Shown here one piece after another: positions 8,880 through 15,487 of a stretch of DNA of 64,000 nucleotides. The DNA is taken from the NCBI RefSeq assembly GCF_002208115.1, contig NZ_CP020946.1:124001-188000 (forward strand), given 5' to 3'. Both the position numbers and the translations under genes were made by a program. The first letter of the stretch is position 1. Each line of letters starts with the position of its first letter. Source of the stretch: Bdellovibrio bacteriovorus. GTDB taxonomy: Bacteria; Bdellovibrionota; Bdellovibrionia; Bdellovibrionales; Bdellovibrionaceae. The notes beneath the pieces were generated by a model. It saw only the letters and a program-made list of their open reading frames with translations, was not told the DNA's origin and searched no databases.

Positions 8880-9638
8880 ATGAGCATCATCAGCCTGAAA
8901 GACGTGACAGTGGCCTTTGACGACCTGGTGGTGTTGAAGTCCATCAACCTGGAAATTCAGGCGGGCGAATCATTTGTGATTGTCGGACCCAGCGGGCAGG
9001 GTAAAACAACTTTGCTCAAGACCATGTCAGGCTTGGTAAGTCCCCGTAATGGCAAAGTATTTGTTGAACAAAAGGACTGGTCGACGCTAAGCAATAAAGA
9101 GCGTCTTCCGCTGCTTAAAAAGGTCGGGATTCTGTTTCAGAAAAACGCCCTTTTTGATTCCCTGACTTGTGTTCAAAATATCAGCTTTCCGTTGCGCGAA
9201 ACCACAGCGTTGTCGGACTGGGAAATAACAAAAAAAGCAGAGTATTTCTTGGATGCTGTCGGCATTCCTCATGCCCGCGATTTGTATCCGGATGAAATCA
9301 GCGGCGGGATGCAAAAGCGCCTGGGAATCGCCCGGGCACTGGCTTTGGATCCCGAGATCATTTTCTATGATGACCCAACCGCAGGCCTTGATCCGATCAC
9401 TTCGCGCAAGATCATCGATCTGATCATGACGTTGAAAAAAGAAAAAGGATCTACGGTTGTTGCGATCACCAACGACATGAATCGCGCTTTTCAAATGGCG
9501 GATCGAATCGGCATGGTGGTGGATCAGGAACTGCTTATCACCGGAACACCTGAAGAAACAAAGAATCACACCGATCCACGCGTGCATCAGTTCATTCGCG
9601 GATTACTTTCCGGCCCTCTCACCACAGCTAACGTCTAG
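8880..9638 (+). CDS. mlaF: Mla-type ABC transporter ATPase 1, with degenerate catalytic residues
   Basis: A 252-residue ABC ATPase of the MlaF/Mkl group that powers phospholipid movement between membranes with MCE proteins. Walker A is GPSGQGKT (residues 36-43) and the signature is intact, ISGGMQKR (140-147). Two catalytic positions are changed. The Walker B region reads IIFYDDPTAGLDP, so the usual catalytic Glu is Asp165, and the switch-loop His is Asn198 (AITNDMN). These changes are complementary to those in the next gene. It is the first gene of the operon. The ribosome site is weak and the start is taken at ATG 8880 because MSIISLKDVTVAFDDL matches the normal N-terminus. Confidence 0.9.
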   Translation: MSIISLKDVTVAFDDLVVLKSINLEIQAGESFVIVGPSGQGKTTLLKTMSGLVSPRNGKVFVEQKDWSTLSNKERLPLLKKVGILFQKNALFDSLTCVQNISFPLRETTALSDWEITKKAEYFLDAVGIPHARDLYPDEISGGMQKRLGIARALALDPEIIFYDDPTAGLDPITSRKIIDLIMTLKKEKGSTVVAITNDMNRAFQMADRIGMVVDQELLITGTPEETKNHTDPRVHQFIRGLLSGPLTTANV

Positions 9639-9713
9639 TTTGTTAACATCATCGTACACTAGTCGTAGAAATGTCGGATTGACCGTGTGTGAACACGCCT
9701 CTACCATGAGTCA

Positions 9714-10445
9714 GTGATTGAGTTCAAAAACCTCGTGAAAAGATTCGGTACAAGGACAGTACTCAACGGATTAAATCTGAAAATCCGCGAGGGCGAGATC
9801 ATCTTTATTCTGGGGACATCTGGGACAGGAAAATCCGTTCTTTTGAAAAACATCGTGGGTCTGCTGACTCCGGATGAAGGCGAAATCTGGATCGACGATG
9901 AAGAGGTCTCTAAATTCTCTGAAGAACAATATCTTCCTATCCGCAAAAAATGCGGCATGGTCTTTCAGCATCCGGCCCTTTTTGATTCCCTGACAATTTA
10001 CGAAAATGTAGCCTTCGGGCTTCGCCGTCACTATCAACTGTCTGAAGAAGTCATTCAGGCAAAGGTTTCAAAGGCCCTGCGCCTGGTGAATTTGCACGGG
10101 GTGGAACAAAAACGTCCCGGCCAGATTTCTTACGGAATGCAAAAGCGCGTGAGCCTTGCCAGGACCGTGGCCCTTGAACCAAGAATTTTGCTTTTTGATG
10201 AGCCCACCACCGGACTTGATCCCGTCACGACAACGGCGGTGAATCAGTTGATTCTGGATCTTTCCCGAGAATTGAAAACAACTTCCCTGGTGGTCAGCCA
10301 CGATATGAATTGTGCGCTTTCCATTGCCGATCGCATTGTCGTTCTGGACAAGGGAAATATTGTGGCCTTGGGTACTCCGGAAGAATTGAAAAAGTCAAAT
10401 CAGCCACTGGTGAAAGACTTCCTGGCGGAGGTTTTAGAGGCATGA
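9714..10445 (+). CDS. mlaF: Mla-type ABC transporter ATPase 2, with altered signature motif
   Basis: A 243-residue second ATPase of the same operon, starting at a GTG (an overlapping ATG at 9706 is in another frame and stops after three codons). Walker A is GTSGTGKS. The Walker B segment LLFDEPTTGLDP has the catalytic Glu (E163) and the switch His is present (H196 in VVSHDMN). The ABC signature, however, reads ISYGMQKR rather than ISGGMQKR (Tyr140). Together with ATPase 1 this predicts a heterodimer with one normal ATP site and one degenerate site. Its last four bases overlap the start of the first permease (ATGA), implying coupled translation. Confidence 0.9.
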   Translation: MIEFKNLVKRFGTRTVLNGLNLKIREGEIIFILGTSGTGKSVLLKNIVGLLTPDEGEIWIDDEEVSKFSEEQYLPIRKKCGMVFQHPALFDSLTIYENVAFGLRRHYQLSEEVIQAKVSKALRLVNLHGVEQKRPGQISYGMQKRVSLARTVALEPRILLFDEPTTGLDPVTTTAVNQLILDLSRELKTTSLVVSHDMNCALSIADRIVVLDKGNIVALGTPEELKKSNQPLVKDFLAEVLEA

Positions 10446-11221
10446 GTATGATCACCTCGTTCCTCGACCAGGTCGGGGCCACATTGTTATTTCTGCAAAA
10501 AATCCTGCGCACGATGATGTTTAAGAAACTCAAAACGCACGAAATTTTTGAGCAGATTTGGAAGGTCACTGTCGACAGCTTCCCGACCACCGCAATGGCC
10601 GGTTTCTTTGTCGGCGCAATCATGACCGTGCAGTTTGCGATGCAGGTGAAAGAGTTTGGCGCCCTGGGGTATCTGGGGGCTTTGGCCACCAGTGCGACTT
10701 TCCGGGAAGTGGGCCCGCTTTTGATCGCCTTCATGCTCAGCGGGAAAGTCGGGGCGTTTACTTCTGCGGAACTGGGGACCATGAAAGTCACTGAACAGAT
10801 TGATGCCGTTCGCTGCCTGGGCGCAGATCCGATTCAGGAAATCATCGTTCCGCGATTTGTGGGCATCATTGTTTCAAGCTTCTTCCTGCTAGCGGCGGGT
10901 TTGATGATGTCGGTTTTTGGCGGCATGCTGCTGGGTGAGCTTTTTGCCGGTGTGAATTATGAAGAATACCTGCGCCATGTTCCTCTGATTGTCAGTCCGG
11001 TATCTATTTTAAGCGGCCTTGTGAAATGCGGCACTTTTGCGGTGGTGCTGGCGACGATTTGCACCTATCAGGGCTATTCCACAACCGGCGGAGCCAAAGG
11101 TGTGGGCCGCGCGGTGGTGGCAACTGCCGTGACGACGATGATTTGTATTGTGGTGATGGACTGGATGACCAGCTTTATCGGGGACATTATCCTGACGATG
11201 GTGCGGGGGTTTAGACCATGA
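10442..11221 (+). CDS. mlaE: Mla-type permease 1 (MlaE family)
   Basis: A 259-residue inner-membrane permease with about five hydrophobic segments. ATG 10442 is chosen because it overlaps the stop of ATPase 2 as ATGA and is preceded by GGAGG; an in-frame start 44 codons upstream would lie inside the ATPase gene. Conserved MlaE features include FREVGPLLIAFMLSGKVGAF, AELGTMKVTEQIDAV and the ALGADP-like CLGADPIQEIIVPR. It forms the membrane channel of the lipid transporter with permease 2. It overlaps the next gene by four bases. Confidence 0.92.
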   Translation: MSMITSFLDQVGATLLFLQKILRTMMFKKLKTHEIFEQIWKVTVDSFPTTAMAGFFVGAIMTVQFAMQVKEFGALGYLGALATSATFREVGPLLIAFMLSGKVGAFTSAELGTMKVTEQIDAVRCLGADPIQEIIVPRFVGIIVSSFFLLAAGLMMSVFGGMLLGELFAGVNYEEYLRHVPLIVSPVSILSGLVKCGTFAVVLATICTYQGYSTTGGAKGVGRAVVATAVTTMICIVVMDWMTSFIGDIILTMVRGFRP

Positions 11222-11985
11222 TCACATTGATTGCTGAAACCCTGACCGGGGTGTTCACTCCGCCGTTTCGTCGCAAGGAATTCTTCCAGCAGCTGCATTT
11301 TGTGGGCAATAAAAGCCTTTTTATCGTGGTTTTTTGTGTGTGTTTTGCCGCGATTGTCACAATCTTAGAATCCTCTTTCCATATGAAGAGTTTTGCCGCG
11401 ATTGTCACAATCTTAGAATCCTCTTTCCATATGAAGATGGTCATTCAGAATGACTCGATGGTGCCGGGTTTTGCCGCTGTTTTGATTCTGCGGGAACTGG
11501 GGGCGATCGTTACGGCGTTGCTTTTAAGCTCGCGCGTGGGTGCGGGATACGCTTCCGAAGTGGGTTCCATGCAGATCACTGAACAGGTGGATGCGCTAAA
11601 AATGCTGGGGATTGATCCGGTCAATTATCTGGTGGTCCCGCGTTTTTTGGCCTGTGTTCTGGGTGGCATGATGATCACAGTCGTCGCCAATATGGCGTGC
11701 ATCTTTTCGGCGATGGCGGTCAGTCAGTTTTATCTGGGTTACACACCGGGGATGTTTTTGACTTCGATGCAGCGTTTTGTGGATTTCAAGGATCTGATTT
11801 TTGCAATGATCAAGGGTGCGTGTTTCGGAGGCGTGATTCCACTTGTGGCTTGTTACTTTGGATTCCGTTGTCAGCAAGGTGCCGAAGGCGTGGGTCGTGC
11901 GACAACAAACACGGTGGTCGTGTCTTCGATTGCAATCATTGTGATTGATTTTATTTTGTCCTATACTTTTAGTTATCTTTACTAG
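11218..11985 (+). CDS. mlaE: Mla-type permease 2 (MlaE family) carrying an internal 16-residue duplication
   Basis: A 255-residue paralogue of the preceding permease, with RELGAIVTALLLSSRVGAG, SEVGSMQITEQVDAL and MLGIDPVNYLVVPR. Residues 43-58 (FAAIVTILESSFHMKS) are repeated at 59-74 because of an exact 48-bp tandem duplication. Removing one copy gives nearly the same spacing to the RELG motif as in permease 1, so the longer form looks derived. The insert lies in the first membrane segment and might extend or disturb it. Whether the protein still works is not known. It overlaps permease 1 (ATGA) and is followed eight bases later by the MCE gene. Confidence 0.9.
   Translation: MITLIAETLTGVFTPPFRRKEFFQQLHFVGNKSLFIVVFCVCFAAIVTILESSFHMKSFAAIVTILESSFHMKMVIQNDSMVPGFAAVLILRELGAIVTALLLSSRVGAGYASEVGSMQITEQVDALKMLGIDPVNYLVVPRFLACVLGGMMITVVANMACIFSAMAVSQFYLGYTPGMFLTSMQRFVDFKDLIFAMIKGACFGGVIPLVACYFGFRCQQGAEGVGRATTNTVVVSSIAIIVIDFILSYTFSYLY
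11342..11437 (+). repeat. Perfect 48-bp tandem duplication inside the second Mla permease gene
   Basis: Bases 11342-11389 are identical to 11390-11437. The unit is a multiple of three, so the frame is kept and 16 residues are added. Absence of any mismatch suggests the event is recent or under active slippage, or is an assembly error. Confidence 0.97.
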
Positions 11986-11993
11986 GGGAACGT

Positions 11994-12770
11994 ATGAAGG
12001 TTGAAACCAAAGTGGGCCTGTTGGCTCTGGTCTCGGTAGTTCTGATTGTGGTCTTTGCCTACTTCATGGGATTTATTTCCCCGTTCTCCAATTCCAAAGA
12101 ACTGAATGTCATGTACAACTATGCCGGGGGGATTGAAGAAGGTTCTCCTGTGCGTGTGATGGGTATCAAAGTGGGCAAAGTAAAGGCAATCACTTTTGAT
12201 CCGGGATACAAAGCGCCTTCCGGTGAAGAAGTAAAACTTCGCCTGACGATCACTGTCGACAAGAAAGCCTGGACCAGTGTCCGGAAAGATTCCAAATTCT
12301 TCATCAACCTTGCGGGTGTGATTGGGGAAAAGTTTCTGGAAATCTCGCCAGGCTCTGTGGATTCCGGTGAATTTTCCTCCGGCGACTATGTTCGCGGTGA
12401 AGATCCCCCGCGTGTGGATCAATTGATCTCTCAAGGTTACGGTTTGGCCGGCAAAATCATCGAACTTGTGGAAAAAAACGAAGGTTCGGTGACTAATATG
12501 ATCCAGCAACTGAATTCTTTGACGACAAACTTCAATAAAACGCTGGTTCTGCTGGATAAAACCACGAAGAATAAAGAAATGGCCAGACTGCTTGATAATG
12601 CGGTCAAAATCAGCGATGACATGGCATATTTGACAGACAAAATGAGATCGAAGAAAGCGGAAGAGACTTATGAGCTGGTTCATAAGCTTCTTTTCAGGCT
12701 CGAACCGCTGGATGGTCCGGCTTTGAAGAAATTCTTCCAGCAAGAGGGTGTGAAAGCCCGCGTTTTCTAA
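11994..12770 (+). CDS. mlaD: MCE-domain lipid-binding protein (MlaD-like)
   Basis: A 258-residue protein anchored by one N-terminal membrane helix (VGLLALVSVVLIVVFAYFMGF), with the rest in the periplasm. Residues about 38-115 form one MCE domain, recognised from YAGGIEEGSPVRVMGIKVGKV and from LAGVIGEKFLEISPG. The C-terminal third is predicted alpha-helical or coiled coil. MCE proteins form hexameric rings that carry lipids for the MlaEF complex. AGGGGAAC lies before the ATG. A single MCE gene alongside paired ATPases and permeases fits one ring on a heteromeric transporter. Confidence 0.92.
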   Translation: MKVETKVGLLALVSVVLIVVFAYFMGFISPFSNSKELNVMYNYAGGIEEGSPVRVMGIKVGKVKAITFDPGYKAPSGEEVKLRLTITVDKKAWTSVRKDSKFFINLAGVIGEKFLEISPGSVDSGEFSSGDYVRGEDPPRVDQLISQGYGLAGKIIELVEKNEGSVTNMIQQLNSLTTNFNKTLVLLDKTTKNKEMARLLDNAVKISDDMAYLTDKMRSKKAEETYELVHKLLFRLEPLDGPALKKFFQQEGVKARVF

Positions 12771-12798
12771 GATCTCCTCGAGCACAGGGAGGTCCTCT

Positions 12799-13452
12799 AT
12801 GTTGAAACTTTCTATCCGTCATGCGGTATCCACCGTGGTGTTTTTTGCAGCCCTGCAAACCCAAGCAGCCACGGTGATCCTGGGCGCAGACTCCAACACC
12901 ATCAACACCAAAGCACGCTCTATCGAAACTGAATATGCCCAAGGCATGCGTGATGAGCGCCTGATGAACACTTATTCTTCGACATTAAGCATGCGCCAGC
13001 AGTTGAAAGTCGGCGCCGGTATGTCCGTGGGCGGAGCCCTGGGTACCATGGGCTTCAATTTGGAATTGAACGTGGAAGATGCTGACGGTGCCATCGCCGG
13101 ATTCGGCACGGGTCATGGTTACAACTCTTTCCAACTGGCATGGAAACATGCTTTCGAGGGTGATTATCTGGCTCCTTATTTCACCGCCGGTTATTCCCGC
13201 TGGTATAATTCCAGCGGCAGCACGTCGGCTGCGAATCATTCCGGAATTCTGGACCGTGTTTTGACCACGGAAGAGAAAAAAACCGGCCGATTTGGCACAG
13301 ATTTTGTGAATGCTTCGTTTGGCCTGCAATATAATCAGCTTTCCGGCGACTTCCGAGGTGTCTCGGTTTATGCAGAACTGATGGCCATGACCGAAATTAA
13401 ACGCGGCATGCTAGTTCCGACCGGTACCGTAGGCGCCCTCTACTACTTCTGA
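12799..13452 (+). CDS. Probable outer-membrane beta-barrel protein, last gene of the Mla operon
   Basis: A 217-residue protein with a signal peptide (cut near LQTQA-ATV) and GGGAGG six to seven bases before the ATG. The mature chain alternates polar and hydrophobic residues with many Gly, Tyr and Trp (GYSRWYNSSG, AGFGTGHGYNSFQLAW) and ends in a terminal Phe (VGALYYF), as typical for proteins inserted by the BAM machinery. It follows the MCE gene by 28 bases, so it may be the outer-membrane partner of the lipid-transport system. That partnership is inferred from position only. The precise family is not recognised. Confidence 0.75.
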   Translation: MLKLSIRHAVSTVVFFAALQTQAATVILGADSNTINTKARSIETEYAQGMRDERLMNTYSSTLSMRQQLKVGAGMSVGGALGTMGFNLELNVEDADGAIAGFGTGHGYNSFQLAWKHAFEGDYLAPYFTAGYSRWYNSSGSTSAANHSGILDRVLTTEEKKTGRFGTDFVNASFGLQYNQLSGDFRGVSVYAELMAMTEIKRGMLVPTGTVGALYYF

Positions 13453-13462
13453 TCGGTTGGTG

Positions 13463-13496
13463 AAAAGGGCCCATCCACTTCGTTGTCGGGCCTTTT
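13463..13496 (+). terminator. Probable terminator of the Mla operon
   Basis: AAAAGGGCCC and GGGCCTTTT form an imperfect stem with one bulge, 11 bases after the stop of the outer-membrane protein gene. Confidence 0.6.
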
Positions 13497-13508
13497 ACTT
13501 CTCTCCGA

Positions 13509-13523
13509 CGTGCTTGGAGCACG
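13509..13523. other. Small perfect inverted repeat
   Basis: CGTGCT and AGCACG flank a three-base loop. It lies in the 352-base non-coding stretch 13453-13804, which otherwise holds only three terminator-like hairpins and no supportable gene. Confidence 0.4.
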
Positions 13524-13568
13524 CCTCCGTTTCGTAAAAAACCCTCCGCCTCGCGGCTGAACCCTTTT

Positions 13569-13604
13569 GACCAACCTCAAGCTTTTTGGGTTGGTCTTTT
13601 TTTT
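13569..13604 (+). terminator. Strong Rho-independent terminator, plus direction
   Basis: GACCAACC pairs with GGTTGGTC around a 12-base loop, followed by eight T. It is probably a second, stronger stop for the Mla operon. Confidence 0.85.
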
Positions 13605-13744
13605 ACTGGCTCTCGCTTCGCGAATCGCGGGGCGCCTTGCTTTCGCAAGAGCGTTTTTTGGGATCTGTTTTTAATCGAGATTTTTTGGCGAAATTGAAAA
13701 ATGGGAGTCGGCCGGAAAGCCGCTCTGGTGGCGGGTTTTGGGCA

Positions 13745-13774
13745 TAAAAAAACCCCAGAGTTGCCTCTGGGGTT
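13745..13774 (-). terminator. Terminator after the Lys-rich small protein gene
   Basis: AACCCCAGAG pairs perfectly with CTCTGGGGTT (10 bp) around TTGC, followed on the minus strand by a T tract. It lies 31 bases past the stop of the 43-residue protein. Confidence 0.9.
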
Positions 13775-13804
13775 CAAGAACTAAAAACTAGTTCCTAAGA
13801 AAGA

Positions 13805-13936
13805 CTACTTCGCAGCTTTCTTAGTAGCTTTTTTAGTAGCTTTCTTAGCTACTTTTTTTGTAGCTTTTTTTGCTACTTTTTTAGTAGTTTTTTTAACTGC
13901 TTTTTTTGTAGCTTTTTTAGCTGCTTTCTTTGCCAT
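13805..13936 (-). CDS. 43-residue Lys-rich histone-tail-like protein made of xKKx repeats
   Basis: A very short gene with a near-ideal ribosome site (AGGAGGAG, five bases before the ATG at 13936) and its own strong terminator. After Met the protein is ten consecutive four-residue units of the form (A/T/V)KK(A/T/V) followed by AK, so about half the residues are Lys and the rest are Ala, Thr or Val. This composition matches the C-terminal tails of histone H1 and of bacterial H1-like proteins such as HctA or AlgP, which bind and compact DNA. A role as a nucleoid-condensing protein, plausible in a bacterium with a compact attack phase, is inference. It is longer than random low-complexity would need and has a proper expression context. 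Confidence 0.85.
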   Translation of the reverse strand: MAKKAAKKATKKAVKKTTKKVAKKATKKVAKKATKKATKKAAK

Positions 13937-14071
13937 GTGCTCCTCCTAGGATGCAAACGTTGTTGTTGTTTCTTAACTTACAAAACTTTACTTACTTAAG
14001 TTTTTCCTAATTCGACCACCGACGTCAACAAAAAATTTACCTTGCATATTTTTTGCGAGCAACCGGGTTCA

Positions 14072-14077
14072 AGGAGG
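14072..14077 (+). promoter_or_regulatory. Ribosome-binding site that fixes a TTG start
   Basis: AGGAGG lies six bases before the TTG at 14084. This supports TTG 14084 over an in-frame TTG 14 codons upstream that has no such site. Confidence 0.7.
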
Positions 14078-14083
14078 TGCCCT

Positions 14084-14821
14084 TTGCTCATCGTTTTTTC
14101 GATTTCGCTGTTCGGACATGCGCTCGTTCACCGAATTTTTTCATCGGTGGCGCGGGATTTTGCATTCTCTCAACACTGGGTTCGATCTTTTTCGATCATG
14201 AACCTGGTTGTGATCTGCTTTCTCACCGTCGCAGCCTCGACACCCACCTTGCTCTGGCTTTTCATCGGCATTCTTTTAATAACTTTAAAGTTTTTTCCGG
14301 CAATTTTGCGTTTTTTCTTAATTCGAAGACTGCGAAGTGCGCTGATTCCGCTTCTTGATTGCATGATTCTGGGTTTGCAAACCGGAAAATCCTTCCGCGC
14401 TTCGTTCTTTTCGGCCGTTGAATCACAAAGCGGTTGGGTGCGTGTGCAGATGTTTGAAGTGTTACATTCGCTGCAGTTTCCGGAATCAAACATCGCCGTG
14501 AAATCCGCTCTGCTGGCGGATTTCCTGTCAGAGATGCACACCATCGATCAGTCGCAGACCCGGTGTGTGGAGCAGGTCAAAGCCCTTCGCCGACATTATA
14601 AAATGCTCGAAGATTTTCGACGTAGGTCCGGACAAGTGAGTCAGCAGATCAAGATGCAGGCGATAATTGTCACCGCTCTTTATCTCGCGCTTTTTGTCTT
14701 TGTAATTATGCAATTTGGTTTCGAGAAGCATCGAAATCTGCTTTTTGGCTCCGGTTTGGTGTTCATCGCGGGCCTTGTTTTCATTTTTTATGTGGGTCGG
14801 AGGATGAAATGGACGGTGTAG
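14084..14821 (+). CDS. TadB-like inner-membrane protein (type II secretion F domain)
   Basis: A 245-residue protein starting at TTG 14084 behind a perfect AGGAGG. It has two N-terminal hydrophobic stretches, a soluble middle (LDCMILGLQTGKSFRASFFS and on to RCVEQVKALRRHY), and two C-terminal membrane helices. This arrangement fits the T2SF domain of TadB/GspF-type platform proteins of pilus and secretion machines. Assignment rests on architecture and on the LQTGKSF..A segment rather than a clear motif. It overlaps the next gene by 13 bases. No ATPase or pilin gene of a Tad system lies nearby, so this is an orphan pair. Confidence 0.65.
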   Translation: MLIVFSISLFGHALVHRIFSSVARDFAFSQHWVRSFSIMNLVVICFLTVAASTPTLLWLFIGILLITLKFFPAILRFFLIRRLRSALIPLLDCMILGLQTGKSFRASFFSAVESQSGWVRVQMFEVLHSLQFPESNIAVKSALLADFLSEMHTIDQSQTRCVEQVKALRRHYKMLEDFRRRSGQVSQQIKMQAIIVTALYLALFVFVIMQFGFEKHRNLLFGSGLVFIAGLVFIFYVGRRMKWTV

Positions 14822-15246
14822 CACCTCCGTTAAAGCTTTTATTGGAGGTTAAACGTGCGGTGGAGCGCGGGCAGTCGGTGCGTCAGGGTGTTTTATCTTA
14901 TGTAAAGACCTCGCACGATGACTTTGTCCCCGTTGTAACCCAGTGGTTGGCGCTATTGCAGCAAGGACAGGATCCGAAAGAGGCGCTGAAGGCTGTGCCC
15001 TCCCTTTATCGCCGCAGTCTTCTGCAGGTTCTGGAGCGCGGTTTGCGGGGCGAGGCCGTTTTTAATGTGCTGGTGCAGTTGGAATCGGAGCTGGTGGAGG
15101 CCTGTCAGGAGGAAATTTCAGGAAAGATAGCGCGGTTGCCGTTTATATTGCTGATCCCGCTTCTTTTGTTTCAGTTTCCGGCGTTTCTGCTGCTCCTTTT
15201 TGGTCCTCTTCTTCAAAATTTTTTTCACTCTTTGGGAGGGGGGTGA
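14809..15246 (+). CDS. TadC-like inner-membrane protein (short T2SF-type)
   Basis: A 145-residue protein. The ATG at 14809 lies inside the end of the preceding gene, behind GGAGG. The soluble part (LLLEVKRAVERGQSVRQGV, VLERGLRGEAVFNVLVQLE) resembles the cytoplasmic region of T2SF proteins and is followed by two hydrophobic segments (LPFILLIPLLLFQFPAFLLL and LFGPLLQNFF), the usual end of TadC. It is about half the normal length. It probably works with the TadB-like protein as a platform in the inner membrane; the partner machine is not in this window. Confidence 0.6.
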   Translation: MDGVAPPLKLLLEVKRAVERGQSVRQGVLSYVKTSHDDFVPVVTQWLALLQQGQDPKEALKAVPSLYRRSLLQVLERGLRGEAVFNVLVQLESELVEACQEEISGKIARLPFILLIPLLLFQFPAFLLLLFGPLLQNFFHSLGGG

Positions 15247-15273
15247 TAGAGTGCCTTCTGTTGGAGGATTCCT

Positions 15274-15483
15274 ATGGCTCAGGCTGATAAAAAGCAGGTG
15301 GCACTTGAAAAACTGGTGGACGAGTTGATGAAAGATCAACCCAGTCGTCAGCTTGTTAAGCAGCTGACCAACGAGCTGGGAATGCCTTATTCCCTGGATC
15401 CAATGACTCAGATCAATACGGTCCTGCAGTCCATGAACACATCCCACCTTCGTTCCAACCGAAGAAAAGAACTAGAAAGATAG
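15274..15483 (+). CDS. Small conserved-looking hypothetical protein
   Basis: A 69-residue soluble, helical protein without signal peptide or membrane segment, behind GGAGG. It has no motif that I recognise (KKQVALEKLVDELMKDQPSR). It sits 27 bases after the TadC-like gene and five bases before cystathionine beta-synthase, so it is probably co-transcribed with both. Its tight spacing and good ribosome site argue that it is real; its role is unknown. Confidence 0.65.
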   Translation: MAQADKKQVALEKLVDELMKDQPSRQLVKQLTNELGMPYSLDPMTQINTVLQSMNTSHLRSNRRKELER

Positions 15484-15487
15484 TCCC

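Noticed and set aside
10310-10441. 44-codon N-terminal extension of Mla permease 1
   Set aside because: The extension lies entirely inside the ATPase 2 gene, and ATG 10442 has a ribosome site and the ATGA overlap.
11211-11444. Minus-strand frame across the 48-bp duplication
   Set aside because: It is the antisense of the permease gene and only appears repetitive because of the duplication.
13577-13777. A 66-codon minus-strand frame in the hairpin-rich gap
   Set aside because: It runs through two terminator hairpins and has low-complexity basic sequence without a ribosome site.
13805-13936. Simple-sequence repeat or CRISPR-like array
   Set aside because: The period is 12 bases with varying third positions and gives an unbroken xKKx protein with start, stop and ribosome site; there are no spacers.
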